Notes: generated by a model from the sequence alone, not told the origin. A DNA stretch of 39,730 nucleotides from Leptolyngbyaceae cyanobacterium RU_5_1 (GCA_012034055.1 JAAUSG010000018.1:1-39730), one strand, 5' to 3'. Positions 27,408-35,202 are shown, numbered from the stretch's first letter. Made by a program: numbers and translations.

Positions 27408-28001
27408 TTAATTACTATAGCGCTCCTCTGCCCAAGGCTCACCCCGATGGTGATAGCCATTGCGTTCCCAAAATCCGAGTGCTTGACGATCTAAAAACTC
27501 TAACCCATTGATCCATTTGGCGCTCTTCCAGGCATACAGATGGGGAACCACCAATCGCATTGGACCACCGTGTTCTGCTGGGAGAGGCTGACCCAACAGA
27601 GTGTGGGCAAAAAAGTTCTCTTCTTTCAGGAAATCATCCATCGAGATATTGGTGGTATAGCCGCCGTAGCAGTGTTGCATTACATGCACAGCGCTGGGAT
27701 CAACCTCTACCTGCTGCATGAAATCGGTCACTTTCACACCCGTCCATTGCACGTCTAGCTTGGACCAGGTAGTGACACAGTGAAAATCAGCCGTGAAACC
27801 ATTTTGAGGCATGGTCATGAAGTCATCCCAGGTGAAGGTTGCGTCTTTGGCCAATCCCCAGACCCTAAACTGCCAGTTCCGAGTGTCAATTTGAGGAGTA
27901 TCTCCGTAGGTCAACACTGGAAAGCCTTTGGCCAGGTGTTGACCAGGGGGTACGCGATCGCGCAATTCAGGTTCTGGTTTTTGAAAGAATTTGCCCACCA
28001 T
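27408..28001 (-). CDS. Sulfite-oxidase-like molybdopterin oxidoreductase
   Basis: A 197-aa protein containing only the molybdopterin-binding domain of the sulfite oxidase family (PF00174). The molybdenum-ligating cysteine is C75 in FHCVTTWSKLDVQWTGV. Other family features are NWQFRVWGLAKDATFTWDDF, AEHGGPMRLVVPHLYAWKSAKW and GFWERNGYHHRGEPWAEERY. Because there is no signal peptide and no dimerisation or haem domain, it resembles short cytosolic YuiH-like proteins rather than periplasmic MsrP. The substrate is unknown. It stands 52 bp upstream of mrnC on the same strand. Confidence 0.88.
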   Translation of the reverse strand: MVGKFFQKPEPELRDRVPPGQHLAKGFPVLTYGDTPQIDTRNWQFRVWGLAKDATFTWDDFMTMPQNGFTADFHCVTTWSKLDVQWTGVKVTDFMQQVEVDPSAVHVMQHCYGGYTTNISMDDFLKEENFFAHTLLGQPLPAEHGGPMRLVVPHLYAWKSAKWINGLEFLDRQALGFWERNGYHHRGEPWAEERYSN

Positions 28002-28119
28002 TACTCTGTCCCTACAGATGCCTTAAGCAATCCTCTTACATCAATATGAAAAGCGTTACAGATGCCCAAGTTCCAGGACGTCGGAGTAGCTTATCCTGAT
28101 GTTCCTAATCTCCAATCAA

Positions 28120-28296
28120 CTACTCTTCGTCTTCATCTTCCTCTTCTTGTGGATAGACAAAGCCTGTAGCACGTCCAGTCAAGATAGACTTACCCATAGA
28201 AAGCGCTTTTTGCGCCTGATCAGCTGCCTTGCGTTTCCAGGTTGCTCGGCGCTGATCTCGTTTAGATTTAGATGTTTTCTTCTTAGGAACAGCCAT
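28120..28296 (-). CDS. rpmF: Large ribosomal subunit protein bL32
   Basis: A 58-aa basic protein starting [20 protein letters not shown], the near-invariant N-terminus of bL32, continuing [20 protein letters not shown] and FVYPQ. It ends with a run of eight acidic residues, as in other cyanobacterial L32 proteins. The four-cysteine zinc motif of some bL32 forms is absent, so this is the zinc-free type. ATG is at 28296. The gene was found by reading the minus strand between the Mo oxidoreductase gene and cysA. A copy of the 59-bp palindromic element lies 42 bp upstream. Confidence 0.95.
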   Translation of the reverse strand: MAVPKKKTSKSKRDQRRATWKRKAADQAQKALSMGKSILTGRATGFVYPQEEEDEDEE

Positions 28297-28337
28297 AACT
28301 AAAGCGATTCACTTTTTCACAACCTTTCTATTCTAGA

Positions 28338-28396
28338 CCACGTCCAGATCGGAATCTGTAGCTTTCCCTTAAGAAAAACTGCAGGTCTGGATGTGG
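28338..28396 (+). repeat. 59-bp palindromic element, copy B
   Basis: CCACGTCCAG at the left end and CTGGATGTGG at the right end form the terminal inverted repeat (one mismatch); the CTTAAG core is central. It sits in the divergent spacer between rpmF and cysA. Flanking TAGACC / GGTTTA extend the inverted repeat. Confidence 0.92.
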
Positions 28397-28492
28397 ACAA
28401 GGTTTAGAGCATGAATTCTCTAGCAGCATCTAGCGATTTGTGATCGGTATTAACGGAACTCCGAACTTTGCCAACATTCACGGCGCAGTTCA

Positions 28493-28501
28493 TGGTATAA
28501 A
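28493..28501 (+). promoter_or_regulatory. Candidate extended -10 promoter of cysA
   Basis: ATGGTATAAA contains the extended -10 pattern TG-n-TATAAA. No good -35 lies at 16-18 bp. It would give a leader of about 65 nt before the GTG start. Weak pattern match. Confidence 0.3.
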
Positions 28502-28572
28502 CTACCCAAACCCTACCAAAAAGGTGTGGTTTCGCATTTTAGTTGTCTTCTACCTGCATTGAGGTTGCTGCC

Positions 28573-29589
28573 GTGGGCATTGTTGTTGAAGACGTATCTA
28601 AGCAGTTTGGTAGCTTTCAGGCCATTAGTCAGGTCAGCCTGGAAATTAAGAGCGGTTCGCTGGTTGCATTGCTAGGACCTTCTGGTTCGGGTAAATCTAC
28701 ATTGTTGCGCCTGATTGCAGGGTTAGAAGCTCCCGACTCTGGTCGAATTTGGTTAACGGGTGAGGATGCGACGCATCGAAGTGTGCAAGACCGCAGTATT
28801 GGGTTTGTGTTTCAGCATTATGCTCTGTTTAAGCACCTGACGGTGCGCAAAAACATTGCGTTTGCGCTGGAGATTCGCAAAACGCCTGCCAAAAAGGTGA
28901 GCGCACGAGTGGAAGAATTACTGGAACTGGTGCAACTGAGAGGATTGGGCGATCGCTACCCCTCCCAGCTTTCTGGTGGGCAACGCCAGCGGGTTGCGCT
29001 GGCCAGAGCCTTAGCTGTGGAGCCTAAAGTCTTATTACTGGATGAACCATTTGGTGCGCTCGACGCCAAGGTGCGGAAAGATCTACGCGCATGGTTGCGC
29101 CGCCTACACGACGAAGTTCATGTTACTACCGTGTTCGTCACCCATGATCAAGAAGAAGCAATGGAAGTGGCGGACGAAATTGTGGTGATGAACAAGGGCA
29201 TGGTAGAGCAGATTGGCACGCCAGCTGACATTTACGATCACCCGGCCAGTGCGTTCGTAATGAGCTTCATTGGCCCAGTCAATGTTCTGCCCAGCAGCTC
29301 TCGAATTTTCCAGGCAAACGGATTTGACACTCCCCACCCAGAAGTTTTTCTGCGCCCTCAAGATATCCTGGTAGAAACCATTCCCACAGATTCCACAGTG
29401 TCTGCCAGGGTAAGTCGGATCATTCACTTGGGTTGGGAAGTTCAAGCAGAGCTGACGCTGGACGATGGTCAGGTGATCACGGCGCATTTAACGCGCGATC
29501 GCTTTGATCAGCTCAATTTGGAACCTCAACAACGAGTCTTTGTTCGCCCCAAAGAAGCTAGAGCCTTTCCGCTCTTCTACTCCATTTAG
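28573..29589 (+). CDS. cysA: Sulfate/thiosulfate ABC transporter ATP-binding protein CysA
   Basis: A 338-aa ATPase of the sulfate/thiosulfate importer. From the GTG at 28573 the protein reads [19 protein letters not shown], matching the conserved CysA start; a TTG frame ten codons earlier is unlikely. Motifs: Walker [10 protein letters not shown] (35-43), Q-loop FVFQHYALF, signature [14 protein letters not shown], Walker [13 protein letters not shown] with the catalytic glutamate, and H-loop [11 protein letters not shown]-terminal regulatory (TOBE-like) domain follows ([27 protein letters not shown]). Neither cysT, cysW nor a sulfate-binding protein gene is adjacent, although these usually flank cysA. 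The C-terminus ends convergently 12 bp from the nadE stop. Confidence 0.92.
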   Translation: MGIVVEDVSKQFGSFQAISQVSLEIKSGSLVALLGPSGSGKSTLLRLIAGLEAPDSGRIWLTGEDATHRSVQDRSIGFVFQHYALFKHLTVRKNIAFALEIRKTPAKKVSARVEELLELVQLRGLGDRYPSQLSGGQRQRVALARALAVEPKVLLLDEPFGALDAKVRKDLRAWLRRLHDEVHVTTVFVTHDQEEAMEVADEIVVMNKGMVEQIGTPADIYDHPASAFVMSFIGPVNVLPSSSRIFQANGFDTPHPEVFLRPQDILVETIPTDSTVSARVSRIIHLGWEVQAELTLDDGQVITAHLTRDRFDQLNLEPQQRVFVRPKEARAFPLFYSI

Positions 29590-29601
29590 ACTGTAAGCAA
29601 G

Positions 29602-31473
29602 TTACGTCAGTGTACTGACCGCAGAGCTAGCTTGGGACGAGTTAGTTTTGGGTATCCAACGGCTGGCGATCGGCATCCGCCAACCGACTCCAAAGGCGCG
29701 ATCGGTCACCTTCAGTACCGGGGGAGCCTGACGCCGCTTGAACTCCGCACGAGCCACCAGCCTGGTTATTTTATTGACCACCTCAACGGCATGCCCAGCC
29801 GCCACAATTTGATCAGGCGTTTGGTGATTGTGAATCAGCCGTGCCAGGATGTCATCCAAAATTTCGTAGGGCGGCAGGGAATCCTGGTCTACCTGTCCGG
29901 GCTTGAGTTCGGCGCTGGGGGGTTTGGTGAGGATGTTTTCGGGAATAATTGAAGATTTTAGATTGGAGATTTTAGATTGAGGATCGGAGGATGAATTCAA
30001 TTTGCAATCTGCAATCTGCAATCTACAATTCTCATTCAGCCAGTTGCAAATTGAATAGACGCAGGTTTTGGGAACATCGGCGATCGCGGCCAGTCCGCCA
30101 TTCATGTCGCCGTACAGGGTGCAGTAGCCGACGGCCATTTCGGATTTGTTTCCGGTGGAGAGGAGCAAGTAGCCGAATTTGTTGGCGATCGCCATCAACA
30201 GGTTGCCGCGAATTCGGGACTGGATGTTTTCTTCAGCAACACCAAACTCGGTTCCGGCAAACATCGCCTCCAAAGTATGGTCGTAGCCTTGCATCAGTTC
30301 ACCAATGGACAATGTTTGAGTTGTGATACCCAGGTTTTCGGCAAGGATTAGAGCATCGTTCACGGAATGGTCGGAACTGTAGGGAGAGGGCATCAGGACG
30401 CCGAGCACGTTGTCGGCACCCAGGGCAGCAGCGGCGATCGCGGCAACCAGCGCTGAGTCAATTCCACCGCTGAGACCAATCACGGCTTTGGAGAAGCCAC
30501 ACTTGCGGGCATAGTCGTGCACGCCTAGCACCAGGGCTGACCAGATTTCAGCGTCTTCGGTTTCGGGTAAGGGGGCGATGGAGGAAGAGGGAGGTAGAGA
30601 CGCGATTAAGAGTCCTGCGGACACGCTGCGCGTTTCTTGAATGCCGGGGGCTATACGCGTCTGTACAGGCAATGGAGAGAGTAAATTCTTGGCCGATTCG
30701 TCGTATTCAACGAAGACAAGATCGGTGTCAAAGGCATGGGCACGGCAGATTAGTTCACCCTGGCGATTAAATGCTACGCTGCTGCCGTCGAAGATCAGAT
30801 CATCGTTGCTGCCAACTTGATTTACGTAGATGACGGGTTGGTTGAAGCGGGTGGACATGTGCTTTAGCATAGCTTCGCGCAGCTTCTGCTTGCCTACGGT
30901 GAACGGAGAGGCTGAGAGATTGACGGTTAAATTGACTCCAATTTGGGCCAGGTCAGAAATGGGATTGATGGTATAACTCCGCTTGCCCCAAAACTGCTCG
31001 TCGTTCCAGAGGTCTTCACAAATGGTGACGCCGATCGCCACGCCATCTAACTGAAAGCGGTTCGGCTGCTGCCCCGACTCAAAGTAGCGGTCTTCATCGA
31101 AGACATCGTAAGTAGGCAGTAAGCGCTTGTGGAAGAACTGCTGTACTTTGCCGCCTCCGAGTAGGGCAGTGCTGTTGAATAACGGTTTGCCTCCTTCAAC
31201 CCCTGCATTCGGATTCAGGGTGACGACGCCAACCAGGACAGCCAGTTGGGGCGGCAGTTCTGTTGCCAACTGTTCCAGGGCCTTTGTCATGCTCTCGATA
31301 AAGTCAGGGTGCATGAGCAAGTCGCGGGGTGGGTAACCGCACAGAGAAAGCTCTGGAGTCAGCAGGAGTCGTGCTTCTTGAGCTGCGGCTTGATGAGCAG
31401 CATCCAAAATGCGCTGGGTGTTGCCGGAAATGTCCCCGATGGTTGGGTTCAGTTGGGCGATCGCAATCTTCAT
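29602..31473 (-). CDS. nadE: Glutamine-dependent NAD+ synthetase, with an in-frame repeat insertion
   Basis: A 623-aa two-domain enzyme that amidates nicotinic acid adenine dinucleotide to NAD+. The N-terminal nitrilase-type glutaminase domain (1-290) shows the catalytic triad in LLLTPELSLCGYPP (E41), FFHKRLLPTYDVF (K116) and GVTICEDLWND (C152). The C-terminal synthetase domain has the P-loop LSGGIDSALV (335-340 core), STGNKSEMAVGY and KPPSAELKPGQVDQDSLPPYE. Residues about 481-508 (RLQIADCKLNSSSDPQSK and following), encoded by 29950-30033, are not part of the family: the DNA there is tandem copies of TTGCAATCTGCAATC and GGAGATTTTAGATT, so a repeat has entered the gene in frame just before IIPENILTKPPSAEL. 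The last 12 residues also differ from the family. Start MKIAIAQLNPTIGD is canonical. Confidence 0.95.
   Translation of the reverse strand: MKIAIAQLNPTIGDISGNTQRILDAAHQAAAQEARLLLTPELSLCGYPPRDLLMHPDFIESMTKALEQLATELPPQLAVLVGVVTLNPNAGVEGGKPLFNSTALLGGGKVQQFFHKRLLPTYDVFDEDRYFESGQQPNRFQLDGVAIGVTICEDLWNDEQFWGKRSYTINPISDLAQIGVNLTVNLSASPFTVGKQKLREAMLKHMSTRFNQPVIYVNQVGSNDDLIFDGSSVAFNRQGELICRAHAFDTDLVFVEYDESAKNLLSPLPVQTRIAPGIQETRSVSAGLLIASLPPSSSIAPLPETEDAEIWSALVLGVHDYARKCGFSKAVIGLSGGIDSALVAAIAAAALGADNVLGVLMPSPYSSDHSVNDALILAENLGITTQTLSIGELMQGYDHTLEAMFAGTEFGVAEENIQSRIRGNLLMAIANKFGYLLLSTGNKSEMAVGYCTLYGDMNGGLAAIADVPKTCVYSICNWLNENCRLQIADCKLNSSSDPQSKISNLKSSIIPENILTKPPSAELKPGQVDQDSLPPYEILDDILARLIHNHQTPDQIVAAGHAVEVVNKITRLVARAEFKRRQAPPVLKVTDRAFGVGWRMPIASRWIPKTNSSQASSAVSTLT
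29950..30033. repeat. Repeat tract inserted in frame within nadE
   Basis: Tandem units GATTTTAGATTGGA and TTGCAATCTGCAATCTGCAA, typical of cyanobacterial short repeats, add 28 codons to nadE without breaking the frame. Confidence 0.8.
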
Positions 31474-31552
31474 AAGATTTTTGAGTTCTCAGGTTTAAGT
31501 TTTGAGTTAGAAGATGAGCTTTTCAGGAGCGTTTGTTTGAATTAAACCTCGT

Positions 31553-31611
31553 CCACGTCCAGACCTGGAGTTTTTCTTAAGGGAATGCTACAGATTCCAA
31601 GCTGGACGTGG
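31553..31611 (-). repeat. 59-bp palindromic element, copy C (best preserved)
   Basis: Perfect 10-bp terminal inverted repeats, CCACGTCCAG (31553-31562) and CTGGACGTGG (31602-31611). An outer TAAACC / GGTTTA pair is at 31543-31548 and 31610-31615. Relative to copies A and B it is in the opposite orientation. It lies about 80 bp upstream of nadE and 92 bp from the insertion sequence. Confidence 0.93.
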
Positions 31612-31630
31612 TTTAGCCTAATTCCTTAAC

Positions 31631-31702
31631 TCAGATCTTGCACCATTGCTGATAATCCTGGTCAGGCAATGGTTTGAGAACAATTTCAAAGCCATACTGT
31701 GC
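31631..31702 (-). pseudogene. Possible gene remnant flanking the insertion sequence
   Basis: On the minus strand a frame that enters from the left end of the IS reads YGFEIVLKPLPDQDYQQW and stops at 31631-31633. It has protein-like composition and no start of its own, so it may be the tail of a gene cut by the IS. I cannot assign a family, and it is not in frame with the truncated gene on the other side of the IS. The short spacer 31616-31630 shows nothing else. Confidence 0.3.
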
Positions 31703-33128
31703 CAGCAATTCTAAATTCAAATTTTGACAGGAGGATCAACTGGGGAGAGGATAGAGGTTCATCAGCGAGAGCAGAAACATGGAACCTTTGCCCCTCAGTT
31801 TTGCAGTGTTGCTGAATTATCTCTGTGTCGCGGTTCAACAGCTTGCCGACCCGCGACAATCGAGCAATGCGACGCGCGACAAGCTGGGCGATGCGATTCT
31901 GGGGGCATTTTCGGTGTTTTTCATGCACTGTGAATCGTTTCTAGAACATCAGCGGCAGATGCAAAGTCGGCGGGGCAAAGACAACGCTCAAAGTCTGTTT
32001 GGGATTGCCCAGATTCCAAGTTCCGCCCAGATCCGCAATCTGTTGGATGAAGTGGCAGCCGTGGGATTGTTTGAAGTGTTTTTCCAGGTCTATGCCGCGT
32101 TGATGCGTGGCGGATATTTCCAAGCCTATCAGCCATGGAATGGTCATCTGTTGGTCGCATTGGATGGGACGGCATACTTCAAGTCGCAAAAGATTCACTG
32201 TGAGTGCTGTTCGAGCCGAACCCACAAGAATGGCAGCGTCACTTACTTTCATCAGGCGATCTTGCCTGTGATTGTCGCTCCCGATCAACCGCAGGTGATT
32301 GCATTAGTGCCAGCGCTAATCACGCCGCAAGATGGACACGAGAAGCAAGACTGTGAAGTGGCAGCCGCCAAACGGTGGATTAGCGCTCATGCAGCGCGGT
32401 TGCAGCCTCAGCCGATCACCCTGCTTGGCGATGACCTCTATAGCCATCAGCCCTTGTGTGAACACTGCTTGCAGCCTCAACTCAGCTTCATCTTTACTGG
32501 CTTGAGCGAGTCTCATGCTGCCCTCTACGACTGGCTGAACTATCTTGATGCCAACGGCGAAGTCAAAATCCTGGAACAAGCGCAGTGGAACCAGCGCACG
32601 AAAGAAATTTATCGTTATCGCTATGTCAATGCGATTCCACTGCGGGACAGCCAACCCGCCTTGCTGGTGAACTGGTGTGAACTGACGGTAGTGCGAGAAT
32701 CCGATGGGAAAGTGCTGTACGCCAATGCCTGGGTGACTGACCACCACCTTACCCCCGAAACCGTGCCACAAGTTGTCAGGGCAGGTCGCAGCCGTTGGAA
32801 AACCGAAAACGAAAATCACAATGTCCTCAAGACCAAGGGCTATCATCTTGAACATAACTTTGGACATGGACAACGCCATCTCGCCGCCAGTCTCCTCACG
32901 CTCAATCTTTTGGCATTCCTCTTTCACACGGTCTTGCACCTTGTCGATGACTCCTATCAGCGGATTCGTCAGAAGCGAGGAACCCGTAAGGGCTTTTTCC
33001 AAGATCTTCTAGCACTGACCAAGTACCTCTGGTTTGAAAGCTGGCAACATCTTCTCGATTTCATGCTCTCTGATTCCCCGCCTGCTCAAACTGCTGATTC
33101 CTCTTAATTTTTGAATTTAGAATTGCTG
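31703..33128 (+). mobile_element. Insertion sequence with 19-bp perfect terminal inverted repeats
   Basis: CAGCAATTCTAAATTCAAA at 31703-31721 and its complement at 33110-33128 bound a single transposase gene (31779-33107). Similarity of the two ends continues imperfectly for about 15 bp further inward. Total length about 1,426 bp. I could not see a target-site duplication: the flanks are ...TACTGTGC and AGTTGGGA.... The right end overlaps the last codons of the minus-strand gene at 33104-33808. Confidence 0.88.
31779..33107 (+). CDS. DDE transposase (ISNCY-like, 442 aa)
   Basis: A full-length transposase of 442 aa. Candidate DDE catalytic residues are D129 (LLVALDGTAYF), D218 or D219 (ITLLGDDLYSHQP) and E343 (RWKTENENHNVLKTKGYHLE), where the last is in the Y/R-x-K-x-E-N type context of IS4-like enzymes. 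A cysteine cluster CECCSSRTHKNG (141-152) after the first Asp could bind zinc. The C-terminal HGQRHLAASLLTLNLLAFLF segment is shared with transposases annotated as ISNCY in cyanobacteria; the exact IS family is my inference. Nothing suggests inactivation. Its stop codon overlaps, tail to tail by 4 bp, the stop of the neighbouring minus-strand gene. Confidence 0.9.
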   Translation: MEPLPLSFAVLLNYLCVAVQQLADPRQSSNATRDKLGDAILGAFSVFFMHCESFLEHQRQMQSRRGKDNAQSLFGIAQIPSSAQIRNLLDEVAAVGLFEVFFQVYAALMRGGYFQAYQPWNGHLLVALDGTAYFKSQKIHCECCSSRTHKNGSVTYFHQAILPVIVAPDQPQVIALVPALITPQDGHEKQDCEVAAAKRWISAHAARLQPQPITLLGDDLYSHQPLCEHCLQPQLSFIFTGLSESHAALYDWLNYLDANGEVKILEQAQWNQRTKEIYRYRYVNAIPLRDSQPALLVNWCELTVVRESDGKVLYANAWVTDHHLTPETVPQVVRAGRSRWKTENENHNVLKTKGYHLEHNFGHGQRHLAASLLTLNLLAFLFHTVLHLVDDSYQRIRQKRGTRKGFFQDLLALTKYLWFESWQHLLDFMLSDSPPAQTADSS

Positions 33129-33808
33129 AGTTGGGATTGACGGTTGGCCGTTTGATGAGGTTCTTCTAAAAGTGCCTGAATCTCTAGAATTTTCTGGTTC
33201 CGCTCTTGTTGAGTCAAACTGCGATAGATTTGGTGGTCACTCTCCAGAATAATCCGGCTTGATTCTGTTTCAACGACCTCTGCATCAGCCACAAATTCCA
33301 ACACGCCAGAGCGCCAGTCGAAGAAGTCGGGGGCGCGACGCATCAGGTATTTGAGGGCAAACAGTGGCACCAGGAAGACAAAGCACATTTTGAAGCGATC
33401 GCGGAAACGTTCGCGGCTCAGGTTCAGGTGCGCCAGTAGGGGTGGAACTCCGCTTTCGCTGTAGCCATAGCGTTCACCAGAGTCATTCCAGAGCCGGTCT
33501 TGCTCATACTCGTAGAGCGATCGCTCAATCCCCTGAATGAACAGAATCTCAATCTCGTCTTTGTTGGGCAGAGCGTTGACCACATCATAGAGATTATCAA
33601 TCGGTTCCTTGAGCGACAGCACCTCTGTCCGCTTCTGCGGTAGGTCCTCCTGGAGGCGCTGAATCAGCCGTTCGCCTTGGGCGGGGGAACACTGGACAAA
33701 GAACAAGCCAAAGGTGCGGGTGCGGCGCAGCGATCGCAGCAGCGCCCGATACTCCTGCTCTGGGGTGGTTTTAACTTCTGCTGTCCAATCAACCGATTCA
33801 GGGTTCAT
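33104..33808 (-). CDS. Degenerate-P-loop partner protein, 3'-truncated by the IS
   Basis: A 234-aa remnant. The N-terminal domain (about 15-180) has a strand-loop-helix TFGLFFVQCSPAQGERLIQR (33-51) exactly where a Walker A would be, but without GxxxxGK, and a Walker-B-like strand IEILFIQGIERSL. So it looks like a nucleotide-binding fold that has lost ATP binding. RERFRDRFKMCFVFLVPLF, APDFFDWRSGVLEF and SRIILESDHQIYRSLTQQER follow. In cyanobacteria such proteins usually continue into TPR repeats; here the frame runs into the right end of the IS, which supplies the last residues (NSKFKN) and the stop. Its ATG overlaps the stop of the upstream ATPase (ATGA, 4 bp), so the two are translationally coupled. 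The molecular function is unknown. Confidence 0.72.
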   Translation of the reverse strand: MNPESVDWTAEVKTTPEQEYRALLRSLRRTRTFGLFFVQCSPAQGERLIQRLQEDLPQKRTEVLSLKEPIDNLYDVVNALPNKDEIEILFIQGIERSLYEYEQDRLWNDSGERYGYSESGVPPLLAHLNLSRERFRDRFKMCFVFLVPLFALKYLMRRAPDFFDWRSGVLEFVADAEVVETESSRIILESDHQIYRSLTQQERNQKILEIQALLEEPHQTANRQSQLSNSKFKN

Positions 33809-35082
33809 AGGGGTGGCAGGTGCGCCAATGCGTCCTTAAATTCTGGAACATCGCGCAGGACGGGATGAACATCATGCCAGGCTTCCTTATCCACATACTC
33901 CAACAGACAGCGGGTAAATAGCAAGCTGCGGTGCTGTTGGTCGTGGGGAATGCGCTTGCTGCGAAACACCTTGGCGAGCAGAGTCCACTGGTCATCGTTT
34001 ACCGTGTCTCGATAGGTCTTGCGCAGTTGCCGAATTGCCTGTTGCAACGAAATTGTAGCGATCGGCAGATGGTCTTCATTGTAGTCGATCGCCAACTGCA
34101 CCAGCAGAATCAGGTTGCGCACATGCCCACCGCTGATTGCACAGAGGCGCTGCAAGCTCTCCGGACTGTCAAATACCTCCGCTTCCAGCGATAATCCTTT
34201 GGCTTTCGCAACCGCTTGCACCCGCAGGCGAATGATCTCCTTCAGCTTCTCAATTCCAGCGGCGTAAGGTTGACCGTCTCGTGTTTGCACGGTGATCATG
34301 GGCAGCACTTGGGGAGCGCAATTGTAAATCTCCATCAAATCCGAAGCTCGGTTCGACAGCACCAGGGAAATCGGCACCGTATAGATGACGTGGCAATCCA
34401 GCGCTTTGAGCTGTTCGCAGCGATCGATGAAAATCTCGTCGTGGTTCGATCGCCCATTCTCCCGCGCAATCAGCGTAATCTTTTCCAGTCCATCGGCAAT
34501 CACCACCAGCTTGGTTTTGCCTGGCGGAAGCTTGGTTTTGGCATCGGCAATGAACTGATTCAACGCGGCAACCAGCGTCTCAGTGTGCGGGTTCAGCAGT
34601 TGGCGAATTTGGTGACGCTGACTCGGTTGGGTACGAATGCTGGCGGTAATTTTGGCAAGCTGCTGGATCTGCACCTCCGCCGATACTTTGTCGTCCAGCG
34701 TGATTTTGGTTTGCATCACGTCTTGCAACGCCTGCCAGCGCTCCTTGAGCCAGTTCAAGACAGGCTTAGGATCGGCGATTCTCAGTCCTTCCAGCAGATG
34801 CCGCGTGCAGGCCAGCAAAATATCGGCATACTCCACATCTTCCGGGTTAATGTCCTCATCCTCCGCCGAAAAGTAAACCACCATGCAGCCTTTTTGCTCC
34901 AGATCCTGCGTCAGTCGTCGCAATTCCGTAGACTTGCCCCCACCCCGATGCCCTGAGTAAAGCTGACAGGTTGGCTGCTGCGATCGCTGAATCCGTTTCC
35001 CCAGCTCAATCAAAATGTCGCTACCACCGCGCACGGCTTTACACTCCACATAAACTGGCGACCCAGCCGGTAGGATGGGCAA
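33805..35082 (-). CDS. P-loop ATPase (STAND/AAA-like), 5' end altered by a palindromic repeat
   Basis: A 425-aa ATPase. Walker A is QLYSGHRGGGKSTELRRL (P-loop 44-52), Walker B KLVVIADGLEKI (about 191-202, D197/E200) and a sensor-like segment HVIYTVPISLVLSNR. The C-terminal part (CAISGGHVRNLILLVQLAIDYN) resembles the ARC/winged-helix region of STAND ATPases. The conserved start of the family (GSPVYVECKAVRGGSDILIELGKRI) is preceded by only seven residues, encoded by the left arm of an 89-bp palindromic repeat. The only possible start is a TTG inside that repeat (35082-35080), with an in-frame stop at the far end of the repeat, so the native N-terminus of roughly 20 residues appears lost. The next gene overlaps its stop by 4 bp. 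Confidence 0.78.
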   Translation of the reverse strand: MPILPAGSPVYVECKAVRGGSDILIELGKRIQRSQQPTCQLYSGHRGGGKSTELRRLTQDLEQKGCMVVYFSAEDEDINPEDVEYADILLACTRHLLEGLRIADPKPVLNWLKERWQALQDVMQTKITLDDKVSAEVQIQQLAKITASIRTQPSQRHQIRQLLNPHTETLVAALNQFIADAKTKLPPGKTKLVVIADGLEKITLIARENGRSNHDEIFIDRCEQLKALDCHVIYTVPISLVLSNRASDLMEIYNCAPQVLPMITVQTRDGQPYAAGIEKLKEIIRLRVQAVAKAKGLSLEAEVFDSPESLQRLCAISGGHVRNLILLVQLAIDYNEDHLPIATISLQQAIRQLRKTYRDTVNDDQWTLLAKVFRSKRIPHDQQHRSLLFTRCLLEYVDKEAWHDVHPVLRDVPEFKDALAHLPPL

Positions 35083-35158
35083 AGGGCGACGCCCGTGCCC
35101 ATCGCTATGTTCTCCCGATAGGTTATGGGGATGGGCACGCAGACTTTGCCCATCCTAC
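35070..35158. repeat. 89-bp nested palindromic element
   Basis: Outer perfect 15-bp inverted arms GTAGGATGGGCAAAG (35070-35084) and CTTTGCCCATCCTAC (35144-35158), plus an inner perfect 8-bp pair TGCCCATC (35096-35103) and GATGGGCA (35130-35137). In the ATPase frame the element is fully open. This looks like a small non-autonomous mobile palindrome; I see no related transposase here. Confidence 0.92.
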
Positions 35159-35202
35159 TTGGGTAGTTTCTTTCCTGGAAATCGCCTTATCCCCTAACCG
35201 TT

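Noticed and set aside
32316-33002. 228-codon minus-strand frame inside the transposase gene
   Set aside because: Antisense to an intact DDE transposase; no family seen.
31690-33140. Target-site duplication of the insertion sequence
   Set aside because: Bases adjoining the two terminal repeats do not match, so none can be claimed.
34216-34956. 246-codon plus-strand frame inside the ATPase gene
   Set aside because: Antisense shadow; the minus strand has intact Walker motifs.
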